Origin: Candidatus Melainabacteria bacterium
GTDB lineage: Bacteria > Cyanobacteriota > Vampirovibrionia > Obscuribacterales > Obscuribacteraceae
Assembly: GCA_017307165.1 (NCBI GenBank)
Contig: JAFKGK010000001.1
Span: forward strand, 248,001 to 312,000
DNA length: 64,000 nt
Reading direction: 5' to 3'
The notes under the pieces were generated by a model. That model worked only from the letters and a program-made list of their open reading frames with translations. It searched no databases and was not told the DNA's origin. Below are positions 24,162 to 32,926 of this stretch, in pieces. The position numbers and the translations under genes are program-made. Numbering within the stretch: position 1 is the stretch's first letter; every line of letters starts with the position of its first letter.

Positions 24162-26210
24162 TTAGTTGCGCATTTTATTGATGCCATTTTCGATGGATTG
24201 CTTGATCGCCGCCAGCCATTGATTGTTTGCTTGCAAGGCTGCGATAAAATCCTGACCTTCGCTTTGACCTAGATCCTTGATGACTCCTATCTGCTGATAA
24301 GGGCCTAGCCTGGCTCGAGCTGAGCGATTGGACTTGATTGCCTGGTCGATCTGTCCGAGATCTATATCGACCATGGCGATCTTGTTGTCGGCAAGCGAGG
24401 CATTGTATGCCGCAGTCGGTTTATCTGCTATTGAAAGCCAGTGTGGCAGTGCTTTTTGATAATTTTTAAGGGCTTCTTCCTTCATCTTGCTTTGATGCAT
24501 GATGTCGGCATAGCGGCTGTAGGCGAGTGCCGCAAATCTTTTGCCCTGCTCGTCCTGAGAGATCTTGCGTTCGTCGCAGTCTTCAAAGTCTTGTATCGAT
24601 TGATAGAGCATCTGGCGGGAGTCTTCAGTAGCATGCATGCGGTAGAGCGAGTCTCCGATCGCTGCCTTGAGGCATGGATAGAGTCTGATCGCTCGATTGT
24701 CGGCATAGGCGGTCTCGATGCGCGAAAGCGAGGATGAGCGCGTAGATACCCATTGATAGTTGCCTGCAAAGTATTCGCTAAACAAGGCATCGACTTCGCA
24801 TTCGACTGTGGGGTAGGCTCCTTCTCCGTTTTCTCTCGAGCTGATCTCGTGACAGATGCGATAGATCTCTGCTGCTCGTCCAAAGAGCTGCGCCTTGAAG
24901 GCCAGATCCCCGCCCCTGATCAGATATTGCAGATTGGTATTGGGATCGTCACCTTCCAGTTCTGTAGAAAGATCGAGCCTTTCTGATTGGCCTTTAGATT
25001 TGTCTTTGTGTGCGCCTCTCTCTTTGAGGCGCATGGCCTTAGTGAGAACGGCGCCTGTTGCCGATTCGGCGGTAAGCTGAGCATTTTTGATCGTAGCGTC
25101 TGGTATGGCCAGCCGCCAATCAGGTTTGCCTGTAGCCTCAGGGAGTGACTCTTGACCGAGCATGTAGAGAAAGCCCGTAACAGAGCCTGTCAGGATAATG
25201 CCCAGAATGGCCAGGGTACAAGCAATGAGGGTATATTTTTCGGGAGTGCTCAGTCTCTGTCTTCGTGATTTGAAAATATCGAGACCTGCTCGTACTCGCG
25301 CCAGTCCGCCACGATTGTGAGCTGCGTCTATCTCGTCCAGGGCTTGTCTGACTTGCAAGGCTGTCTGAGGTCTGTCCTGAGGATCTTTTGCCAGGCATCT
25401 AAAGATCAATGCCTCCATAAATGGCGAGATCTCTGCTTCGGGATTTGCATCTCGTATGGGACGAGGCGCTTCTTTCATATGCCGATACAAGATTTCCAGC
25501 ATGTTTTCGCCTTCGATCGGCGGCTTGCCGGTAAGACACTCGTAGATCATGCAGCCAATAGCATAAATATCAGAGCGAGCATCGGTCTTTTCTCCGCGGC
25601 ATTGCTCAGGGCTCATATATAGTGGGCTTCCAAAGACTTCTCCAGTCTGGGTCAAGACTACTGCTCCCGCATCTTGCTGATTTTGCGGCAGGAGCTTGGC
25701 TATGCCAAAGTCGACTATCTTTGGTCTGTATGTATCTCCTATACGAGCCAGCATGACATTGCTGGGTTTGAGATCGCGATGCACTATACCTTTGCTGTGG
25801 GCCCATTGCAGTGCATCCAAAAGCTCTTTAAAGAGAGCGATGGTCTCTGCCTGCGGTAGCCATTGCCTGGATTTGATCTCTTCGGATAGGCTAGGACCAT
25901 CGATGAGATCCATGATTATGTATGGCCTCTCATCCTCGAGCAAGCCAAAATCTATGATACGAACGACGTTGGGATGTTCGATCTGGCTTGCTGCCTGGGC
26001 CTCTTGCTTAAATCTCTCGCGAGTGATTTTGTTATGGGCTAGATGAGGGTGCAAGACTTTGATTGCGACTTGATTGCCGAGCAATTGATGGCGAGCTGCC
26101 CAGACGATGCTCATCCCGCCCTCTCCCAATTTTTTTTGGATCAAAAAATGCCCGGCGATTGTCGCGGGCATCTCGCCGTGGCTTTGATCGAGAAAGGGCT
26201 GGGAGGGCAC
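24162..26210 (-). CDS. Membrane-anchored Ser/Thr protein kinase with extracytoplasmic helical-repeat domain
   Basis: 682 residues. The cytoplasmic Hanks-type kinase domain (about 18-293) has the Gly loop LGEGGMSIV (28-36), Lys51, HRDLKPSN (144-151), DFG (167-169), and SPLYMSPEQ in the activation loop; all key residues are present, so it should be active. A membrane segment follows at 327-351. The outer part (about 355-682) is helical with TPR-like stretches (YSRYADIMHQSKMKEEALKN). It probably senses an outside signal. GTG at 26210 or ATG at 26174 could start translation; neither has a strong ribosome-binding site. It is divergent from pyrD. Confidence 0.88.
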   Translation of the reverse strand: MPSQPFLDQSHGEMPATIAGHFLIQKKLGEGGMSIVWAARHQLLGNQVAIKVLHPHLAHNKITRERFKQEAQAASQIEHPNVVRIIDFGLLEDERPYIIMDLIDGPSLSEEIKSRQWLPQAETIALFKELLDALQWAHSKGIVHRDLKPSNVMLARIGDTYRPKIVDFGIAKLLPQNQQDAGAVVLTQTGEVFGSPLYMSPEQCRGEKTDARSDIYAIGCMIYECLTGKPPIEGENMLEILYRHMKEAPRPIRDANPEAEISPFMEALIFRCLAKDPQDRPQTALQVRQALDEIDAAHNRGGLARVRAGLDIFKSRRQRLSTPEKYTLIACTLAILGIILTGSVTGFLYMLGQESLPEATGKPDWRLAIPDATIKNAQLTAESATGAVLTKAMRLKERGAHKDKSKGQSERLDLSTELEGDDPNTNLQYLIRGGDLAFKAQLFGRAAEIYRICHEISSRENGEGAYPTVECEVDALFSEYFAGNYQWVSTRSSSLSRIETAYADNRAIRLYPCLKAAIGDSLYRMHATEDSRQMLYQSIQDFEDCDERKISQDEQGKRFAALAYSRYADIMHQSKMKEEALKNYQKALPHWLSIADKPTAAYNASLADNKIAMVDIDLGQIDQAIKSNRSARARLGPYQQIGVIKDLGQSEGQDFIAALQANNQWLAAIKQSIENGINKMRN

Positions 26211-26264
26211 GAGGGTTTTTAAGTTTCTCTTGGAGAGGGGGCTTATACATTCAGGTAAAATAAG

Positions 26265-26277
26265 CCATATTATATGG
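26265..26277. promoter_or_regulatory. 13-base palindrome between kinase and pyrD
   Basis: CCATAT-T-ATATGG, a perfect dyad around a central base, in the 97-base divergent intergenic region and 30 bases before the pyrD ATG. It could be an operator or part of an AT-rich promoter. Confidence 0.35.
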
Positions 26278-26307
26278 TCATTGCTTTGATTGCCTATTTA
26301 AAAAAAC

Positions 26308-27462
26308 ATGTTTGATGCGATACGCCCGATTTTGTTTTCTATCGATCCTGAGATCGCTCATGATCTTTCTTTGAGTATTTTGCCCGCTTGCGCCTTTGCT
26401 GCAACGCCATACAAGACTCTTGCTCTTGCCATGGCCAGTGATTTTGACGAGTCGCAATTGATCAGACTCAAAACCCGAGCCCTAGGAGGCATTTTAGATA
26501 ATCCATTGGTCCTGGCTGCTGGCCTGGATAAGAACGGACTGCATACTGCCCACTGGCATGCGCTTGGATTTGGATCAGTAGAGATCGGTAGTGTGACGGC
26601 CAGGCCAAGCAATGGCAATCCCCGACCGAGGTTGTTCCGTCTGCCTCGTGACCAGGCAGCTATCAATCGCATGGGATTGAATGGTCAGGGGGCTGCCGCC
26701 GTGAGCCAGAGACTGATAAGGCAGAGACAAAATCAGGACCTGGGCGTGCATTACGGCATCAATATCGCCAGGTCCAATCGATCCTTTGCCACAGTGGATC
26801 AAGAGATCGAGGATGTAGTCGAGGCTTTTGCGTCATTTGCAGGTGTTTCGGCTGCGTACTATGCTCTCAATATTTCATGCCCAAATACTCATGATGGTCT
26901 CAAATTTGAGATAGACAAAACGGACTCTACACTGAGCGCCCTTGCACCTGTCCGGCAAACCCTGCAAAAACCCCTTTATATCAAGATCTCCAATGATGCT
27001 GCCACAGATTTTGTCGATGACCTCCTGGTCTTGCTGGATCGACACGAGGTTACAGGCTTGATCGTCGGCAATACCTCGACCAGGCGTAATAACGGGGAAA
27101 GGCCTCTGGAGACCTCGCCGGCCAGAATCGCAGAGATCGGAGCAGGCGGTCTGTCAGGGCGACCATTATTTGGGAGGATGATGGCCTTGCTGTCGCATCT
27201 GGACGCGCGCAAACCCAGCCAGTTGCAACTCATCGCCTGTGGTGGCATCGATAGTGCCGATCGCGTACTCCAAGCACTTTTAGCAGGGGCTGACGCGACC
27301 CAACTATATACTGCCATGGCTTACAAAGGGCCTTTGCTGCCAGTCGATATATCAGCCGATTTGCTTCAACGGTTGCGCAGAGCTGGCCTGAGCATCCAGG
27401 AAATCCAGGCAAATCGTCATACTGCTAGCTTACGACGTTCACTCGGCTTGGGTGAGCCCTAG
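26308..27462 (+). CDS. pyrD: Dihydroorotate dehydrogenase (quinone), class 2
   Basis: 384 residues. It oxidises dihydroorotate to orotate in pyrimidine synthesis and passes electrons to membrane quinone. Class 2 features: an N-terminal helical membrane-associating extension (DAIRPILFSIDPEIAHDLSL), FMN-binding AAGLDKNG, GSVTARPSNGNPRPRLFRL, INRMGLNGQG, the NISCPNT segment with Ser as catalytic base in class 2, and GLIVGNTS. Its 3' end overlaps the convergent AI-2E transporter gene by 24 bases. Confidence 0.95.
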   Translation: MFDAIRPILFSIDPEIAHDLSLSILPACAFAATPYKTLALAMASDFDESQLIRLKTRALGGILDNPLVLAAGLDKNGLHTAHWHALGFGSVEIGSVTARPSNGNPRPRLFRLPRDQAAINRMGLNGQGAAAVSQRLIRQRQNQDLGVHYGINIARSNRSFATVDQEIEDVVEAFASFAGVSAAYYALNISCPNTHDGLKFEIDKTDSTLSALAPVRQTLQKPLYIKISNDAATDFVDDLLVLLDRHEVTGLIVGNTSTRRNNGERPLETSPARIAEIGAGGLSGRPLFGRMMALLSHLDARKPSQLQLIACGGIDSADRVLQALLAGADATQLYTAMAYKGPLLPVDISADLLQRLRRAGLSIQEIQANRHTASLRRSLGLGEP

Positions 27463-28482
27463 CCCCTCGTTTAGGGGTTTGTAGTAAAACTCTTCTAAAA
27501 AGAAGATCGTCAAGGTTGCCGTTGGCACTGCTATCAATGCGCCTTCTACACCTAAAAGAGTGCCGCCGATTACGACTGCAAACAGCACGACCAGAGGGTC
27601 CAGATCGACTTGCTTGCCCAGAAGATTGGGAACGATAAAATTGCTTTCGATCCATTGCTCTATGGCAAAAAGTCCCAGCACGGCAAAACCCATCCACATA
27701 GCTTGCTTAAAACCGATCACGGTTGCAAGGCTCAAAGTGATAAATGAGCCGATAAAGGGCACCAGATTGAGCAGGCCGGAGATCACGCCCAGTACAAGGG
27801 CCGATTCGACTCCGATGGCGCAGAGACCGGCTGCTATGATGCTTCCTACGCATAAGCTGACGAGCAACTGGCCGCGTACATAGCCCCCGAGACGTTGAAT
27901 CAATGGAGCTATGAGGCTCTGTGCCCTTGGTCTGGCCTTGTGTGGCAGCCATTTGATCAGAGCAGGCATGAGGGTGGGGCCTTCGATGGTGAAATAGGCG
28001 GCGAGAAACAGGATGAAAATGCCGTTGATCAAGAGAGTCAATAAATTGCCGGTAAATTTTAAAGCATTGATCGCCATGCTTTTGCTGGCTCCCATCAACT
28101 CTTCGGGCATTGATTTGAGACTGGAAATGTCGATTATGGGTTCGAGAAGGCCTGAGAGATTGTTGGTCTTGGCTGTTAGCCAGTGGATAATGTCTGGCAT
28201 GCTCCCAATCAAGTCGCGCGATTGTTTGGCCAGTATCGGCCATAGACTCCAGACGACGCCTGCATATACGACCAGGGCAATGAGATAAATGAGGATCACT
28301 GTGGCAAACCTTGGGATACCTTTGCTCTGAGCGCGATCCGCTATGGGAGCCATGGCAGCACCGAGTGTGATGGCCATGATCAGGCAAATCAAAAACTTTT
28401 GGAGCTCTACAAAGGCTTTGGCGGTTGCTATGGCCAGCAAGACCATGCCGATTGCGTAGAGTATCTTTTTTTTGTCGCTCAA
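27439..28482 (-). CDS. AI-2E family transporter (PerM/TqsA-like permease)
   Basis: About 347 residues with seven or eight membrane segments. The family's features are the N-terminal FLICLIMAITLGAAMAPIAD, the central amphipathic region, and the C-terminal GLLNLVPFIGSFI and LVVLFAVVIGGTLLGVEGALIAVP. Family members include exporters of autoinducer-2 and Na+/H+ antiporter-like proteins; the substrate here is unknown. I place the start at the TTG (28480-28482), which overlaps the TGA of the upstream gene as TTGA and has GGAG upstream; the longer frame from 28515 would intrude on that gene. Confidence 0.85.
   Translation of the reverse strand: MSDKKKILYAIGMVLLAIATAKAFVELQKFLICLIMAITLGAAMAPIADRAQSKGIPRFATVILIYLIALVVYAGVVWSLWPILAKQSRDLIGSMPDIIHWLTAKTNNLSGLLEPIIDISSLKSMPEELMGASKSMAINALKFTGNLLTLLINGIFILFLAAYFTIEGPTLMPALIKWLPHKARPRAQSLIAPLIQRLGGYVRGQLLVSLCVGSIIAAGLCAIGVESALVLGVISGLLNLVPFIGSFITLSLATVIGFKQAMWMGFAVLGLFAIEQWIESNFIVPNLLGKQVDLDPLVVLFAVVIGGTLLGVEGALIAVPTATLTIFFLEEFYYKPLNEGLGLTQAE
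27463..27479 (+). terminator. Weak hairpin at the pyrD 3' end
   Basis: CCCCT-cgttt-AGGGG right after the pyrD stop, followed by TTT. It lies inside the last codons of the convergent transporter gene. Short stem, so only a tentative terminator. Confidence 0.3.
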
Positions 28483-30533
28483 GACGCTTGATCTCCTGCA
28501 AAAGTAATGCGACAACTCTTGATTTGAGCGTCTTCATTTAGTCTGAGATCCCAGCTCTCGGCCTCGCTAAACACAAAAGCTCGCAGGTAGCCAGGCTCAT
28601 AAATGACTTTGTCTGCTTGTATACGTTCTGGTTTGATGGTGAGAGTGCGCATCAAGCGATGCTCGTGACCATAGAGATCAAGCAAAAGTTCCGGTGCTTG
28701 TTGGGTGGTTTTTATGCTGCTATCGGTCAAGGCTATCTCGATTTTGGTATTGAGCCGACTCTTGAGTAACGCAGGCATCGTGACATTTTTTACCTTAGTT
28801 TTGTACTCGGCTCCATTTAGGTCTGAGCAAGCAGCATCGTCAGTGCACAATTTGCGTAATAGTGTATCGTGACCAGATCCATCGGTGCCTTGTTCGATTG
28901 GAGCATACACTAGATATTTGTGAGAGTCGCGCAACAGGAGATCGTGAGCCGCTTGAGACATCCTCTCCGGCAGACCATTGGGCTTTTCTTCTAGTACCAC
29001 TAGATCCGGGGGGAATGGCCGGCCGAGTCGATAAATAAAGTAGTCGCGCAAATAGACGCTGCGACCTAGCAAGCCAGCACCTTTGTAATCTTGAGGCAAA
29101 TTTGTGATCATGATTGCTTGCTTGTGCGAGCTGCTCAGCTCTAGCATATCGGCAAACTGGGTCTTTGCCGCGCGCATCATGCCTCCGGCTGTAGCAAACG
29201 GCATGGCATCGATTTGATACCAGATGGCATGCACCGCAAATATGACGATGGGCAAGAATGCCACCATATGCAACCATGCTCGATTGGCTTTGTTGGATGC
29301 AGCAATATGCCACAGGCTCCAGATCATTTGCGCTTGAGCCATAGCGACAAAGGCAGAGGAGAGAAAAAACAGTCTTGATCCTACTAGATTGGGATAGATG
29401 TGCCAGATCTGAAAGGCAGGCACCAGAGCTAGTATCGCTAGCGCTAGATTGGCTGCAACGAGATACGCATAACGACTGATCAGGGTTTTATTTTTATCGA
29501 CCAATAAGAGGGTCGATGACATAAAGACAACAAAGGGAATGGCAAATAAAGTCATCCCTATCGGCAACATCTGTTTGATTGGCAAATATTCTTGAGATAT
29601 TGGAGCAAGAATGTGCATAAGGCTCTCGCGATCCAAAAATATCTTGAGACTCTTGAGTGTATGGAGTCCTAAAGGGCTATTGTCGTAGCCGCCTATGGCA
29701 GTGCCGAGCAAGGCCGTGCGCACGATGGCAAATGCGATCAGTACGCCCAGGTAAGGCCAAATGGCGACAATAGACGATTTTATTTGCGAGATAAGCCGAC
29801 CCTTTGGGGATTGTTGCAGTGGCGTCTTGCAAATCTCATCAAATAAGGCGTAGGCAAAGATAGCGGCAGGCAGTGATATTGCGATCTCTTTGCTGGCCAG
29901 TGCCAGGGCAAAAGCAATGAGCGACCAGACGGAGAGTCGCCTGACTCCTGTTAGCCGATATCTGAGAAACAAAAAGAGGCTGCCGACATAAAACAATGTT
30001 GCAATTAGATCGACTCTACCTATTATCCAGGAGACGGACTCTGCATGCAGTGGATAGACGCAAAACAGCAAGCCTGCCCAGATCGCAGGTACTGCGCCAG
30101 CCCGATTGCCCATGCGTCCTGTGGCTTCTAGAGTGGTCAGTGATACGAGTATGGCACACAGGGCGTAGAGAATGAGGTTGGTAAGATGATAGCCCCAGCT
30201 ATTGAGGTGATAGATCAGAAAATCAATCAAAATGCTCAAGGAGACTATGGGCCGATAGCTCTTCATCAGATCCGATCCTCCCCAATTGCCTGTCAGGCAT
30301 TGGATCAGAGTGGATGGATCGCCGTGCATTGCTCGATTGCAGTAATCGATATGCAGGTAGTCGTCAAGCAAAAAATCCGCTCCCAGACTTGACTTGCCAA
30401 TCCAGATCACTGTCGCGACGATCAAGGCGCAGCCAAGCGCCATCTGCGTCTTGGTGCCGCTAAAATCGAGACGGGCAGGCTCTATCTGTTGTGATTGCTT
30501 GAGGTCGTGCTGCATCTGTTTAATTGCCCTCAC
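28479..30533 (-). CDS. Polytopic membrane protein, GT-C glycosyltransferase-like (paralogue 1)
   Basis: 684 residues with about ten to twelve membrane segments up to residue ~460, then a soluble C-terminal domain of about 220 residues. The first outside loop has FLLDDYLHIDY, with an Asp pair placed like the catalytic acidic motif of GT-C glycosyltransferases, followed by SYRPIV. Later comes YPLHAESVSWIIGRVDL, also seen in TMTC/PMT-like proteins. It probably moves a sugar from a lipid carrier onto a protein or glycan. The start is GTG overlapping the TGA of paralogue 2 (GTGA). The AI-2E gene is coupled downstream. Confidence 0.65.
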   Translation of the reverse strand: MRAIKQMQHDLKQSQQIEPARLDFSGTKTQMALGCALIVATVIWIGKSSLGADFLLDDYLHIDYCNRAMHGDPSTLIQCLTGNWGGSDLMKSYRPIVSLSILIDFLIYHLNSWGYHLTNLILYALCAILVSLTTLEATGRMGNRAGAVPAIWAGLLFCVYPLHAESVSWIIGRVDLIATLFYVGSLFLFLRYRLTGVRRLSVWSLIAFALALASKEIAISLPAAIFAYALFDEICKTPLQQSPKGRLISQIKSSIVAIWPYLGVLIAFAIVRTALLGTAIGGYDNSPLGLHTLKSLKIFLDRESLMHILAPISQEYLPIKQMLPIGMTLFAIPFVVFMSSTLLLVDKNKTLISRYAYLVAANLALAILALVPAFQIWHIYPNLVGSRLFFLSSAFVAMAQAQMIWSLWHIAASNKANRAWLHMVAFLPIVIFAVHAIWYQIDAMPFATAGGMMRAAKTQFADMLELSSSHKQAIMITNLPQDYKGAGLLGRSVYLRDYFIYRLGRPFPPDLVVLEEKPNGLPERMSQAAHDLLLRDSHKYLVYAPIEQGTDGSGHDTLLRKLCTDDAACSDLNGAEYKTKVKNVTMPALLKSRLNTKIEIALTDSSIKTTQQAPELLLDLYGHEHRLMRTLTIKPERIQADKVIYEPGYLRAFVFSEAESWDLRLNEDAQIKSCRITFAGDQAS

Positions 30534-32881
30534 ATCTGAAAATTGAGAGGGTCGGTAAAATATCCAATGATGTGGCCATCCTTATCGAGTGCAGCCAATC
30601 TCAGTTGATAAAATCCACTATCTCCTAGACCCGAAAACGATAATGGTATATCTCGACCTTTGATACCATCTATAGTGCCGCTCAGCTTTGCCTGCTCGCT
30701 AGGAGTCGCGGCGCGTAGCGAGCCGGTGTAGTGTTCGAACCAACTATTGGGACGCGAATACTCGTACATGACTGAATGCACCCCTGGCACATTTGTAGCA
30801 TCAAAATCAAAACAGGGATTGATGTCTTTGGATGTCGGTCTGGCGATGCCATCGCCGTGCAATTTGAGGCCCTTGCCTGCTACGAGCTGTTTGGGGCGCT
30901 GATTTGCGAGCTTAGCCAAAGCAATTTGGGATATGTGCAAGCTGGTCGGGTCATCGTGATTGAGGGAGATCTCCAGCCGATCGGGATTGCCTGCCAATAG
31001 CCAGGCTTTGTGCTCGCTCATATGCAAGGCCTCAGTACCGGTGATCGTAAATCCATCAATGCCTTTATTTTTGCTCTTGCTGTCGCTAAAGACTGCTCTG
31101 ATAACTGTCTTATTGGCGCCGCCAGAGATATTTTTGCTATCGATCTTTAGATAATCCCAGTCGAGAGGATTGATGCCGCCGGGGATATCGATCGTGATCC
31201 TGTGATCCTTATCCAGTCTGAATTGCCCAGTGGTTAGGGACTTTTGATCCTGGACGTGATCGTCAGGTTTAGCTCGATATGGGGACAGGGACAAAGACTT
31301 GCGGTCCCAGCTAAAGATATGGTTGTCCTTATCGGCCAGCGTAGCAGCAAACCTGGTCCTGTCTATCAGATCGGCATCGCCGTAGGTAGCAGGCTCGAAG
31401 GTAATTATCCTATCTATGTCCTTGCCACCTAGGTCTATATGCTTGCTCAAAGGCGGCGTAAAAAGCACTGACATCGTTGCTGCATTGTAGAGCATGTGCG
31501 AACCCTTGTAGCTCTGAGGCAGATTGATTATTGCCACGCGATCGTTCGGTCCGATCTTATCTAATTCCGATTCGACAGCTTTTTTAAATGTTTCGACTTC
31601 TTTCATGGCCTTGATCCAGGGCAAGTTGGTCGCAACTGTGACCTGCACCAATAGGAGTATCAGCCACCCGGTCAGGCCATAACGAGCGAGTTTGACGGCT
31701 CTAGACATACCGAGCATTAAAGTAGCCGGTTGTTTGAGAGTATTAGAAAATTGCAGGCCGACTCCGAGAGAAAAGAGTGCGGCGATAGCTGCACATAAAG
31801 GCGCAGTGGAAAAATATAAGAAGCGACTGCCCTGGAGGTTAGGTGTGAGGTCAAAAACCTGATAAATAGGGAGAAGGGTCAATAAAAACCATCCAGCCAA
31901 GAGCCCCATTATTTTTAGATTGGATTTGCGATCTTGGTCCCTGATCTGTGCCAGGACAAAAATCGCCAGGCCGATGAGATAAAGAGTCTTGAGATATTTG
32001 GCGGGTCGGCTGTTAGCACCAAAGATGTCTATATTGAAAGGCAAAAATATCCTGGCTATGGATGGCAGATCTGTCCAACGATGCAAGATGGATTGTGAGA
32101 GACCTTCGCCGATGGAGCCTTGATAGCCACCGGTCATGGTGCCGAGCACGATCGTTCTAAAACCGAGATAGCCCAGCAGGATAGCAATATAAGGCAGGGT
32201 TTTTGTAAAGCAATCTTTGATGAGGCCGAGGCCCCGTCTGCCGGGAGTGAGGATAGTAGTGAGCACTATCAGTGGTGGCAAAACAATGGCCATTTCCTTG
32301 GACATCAATGCCAGTACAAATAGTAATAGAGAAAGGGGCGAGATCGTGGCCCTGTTATGATCGGATCGCAAGTAGAGAGAATAGCTGGCAAGAAAAAAGA
32401 ATAGACATTGGCTGTCCACTCTGGAGATGATCCAGGATGCTACTTCGCAATGCATGGGCCAGGCGGCAAACACGGCGCAAGTGACGATGGCAAAGCAAAA
32501 ATTGTTTTTGCCGATGATGCGACGGCTTGCTAAGTGCATGCAGAGCCCGAGCAAAAAGCTATTGGCCGTTTGCAATAAGATATTTGTCAGGTGAAAAGGA
32601 AAGGGAGAGGCGCTGCCTGCCAGATAATCAAGCAAAAGACCACAGGTGATCAGCGGGCGATAAAAGCAAGTGCCTTGCGTCTGCATCCAATTGCCCCAGA
32701 AATTTTCCAGGATGCTTGACATGTGGCCGTTTAAGGCTTGGTGGAGGTAGGCGATGTGGACAAAATCATCGGCTAGAAAATAGCCTTTGAGAGAGCGTGC
32801 GAAGCAAATTGCGTTTAAAATCAAAGCAATAGCGGCCATCAGGCCGATCTTAATGCCATTACTAGAATAAACTTGCTTCAT
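30530..32881 (-). CDS. Polytopic membrane protein, GT-C glycosyltransferase-like (paralogue 2)
   Basis: 783 residues: about ten or eleven membrane segments to residue ~430, then a large soluble domain of beta character (about 440-783), probably periplasmic. It shares landmarks with the downstream gene: FLADDFVHIAYLH in loop 1, CFYRPLI, and WPMHCEVASWIISRVDS. The N-terminal DD motif supports a GT-C fold. The C-terminal domain is unlike that of paralogue 1 in length and may choose a different acceptor. First gene of a three-gene operon. A perfect TATAAT lies 7 bases before the ATG and no ribosome-binding site is present. Confidence 0.65.
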   Translation of the reverse strand: MKQVYSSNGIKIGLMAAIALILNAICFARSLKGYFLADDFVHIAYLHQALNGHMSSILENFWGNWMQTQGTCFYRPLITCGLLLDYLAGSASPFPFHLTNILLQTANSFLLGLCMHLASRRIIGKNNFCFAIVTCAVFAAWPMHCEVASWIISRVDSQCLFFFLASYSLYLRSDHNRATISPLSLLLFVLALMSKEMAIVLPPLIVLTTILTPGRRGLGLIKDCFTKTLPYIAILLGYLGFRTIVLGTMTGGYQGSIGEGLSQSILHRWTDLPSIARIFLPFNIDIFGANSRPAKYLKTLYLIGLAIFVLAQIRDQDRKSNLKIMGLLAGWFLLTLLPIYQVFDLTPNLQGSRFLYFSTAPLCAAIAALFSLGVGLQFSNTLKQPATLMLGMSRAVKLARYGLTGWLILLLVQVTVATNLPWIKAMKEVETFKKAVESELDKIGPNDRVAIINLPQSYKGSHMLYNAATMSVLFTPPLSKHIDLGGKDIDRIITFEPATYGDADLIDRTRFAATLADKDNHIFSWDRKSLSLSPYRAKPDDHVQDQKSLTTGQFRLDKDHRITIDIPGGINPLDWDYLKIDSKNISGGANKTVIRAVFSDSKSKNKGIDGFTITGTEALHMSEHKAWLLAGNPDRLEISLNHDDPTSLHISQIALAKLANQRPKQLVAGKGLKLHGDGIARPTSKDINPCFDFDATNVPGVHSVMYEYSRPNSWFEHYTGSLRAATPSEQAKLSGTIDGIKGRDIPLSFSGLGDSGFYQLRLAALDKDGHIIGYFTDPLNFQM

Positions 32882-32888
32882 CGCTAGT

Positions 32889-32916
32889 ATTATAGTATCC
32901 GGCGATTATCTGGAAA
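32889..32916 (-). promoter_or_regulatory. Promoter of the GT-C operon (leaderless type)
   Basis: On the minus strand TTTCCA (32911-32916) and perfect TATAAT (32889-32894) are 16 bases apart. Only 7 bases separate the -10 from the ATG at 32881, so the transcript would start at about the start codon. Confidence 0.5.
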
Positions 32917-32926
32917 TCATTGGTAT

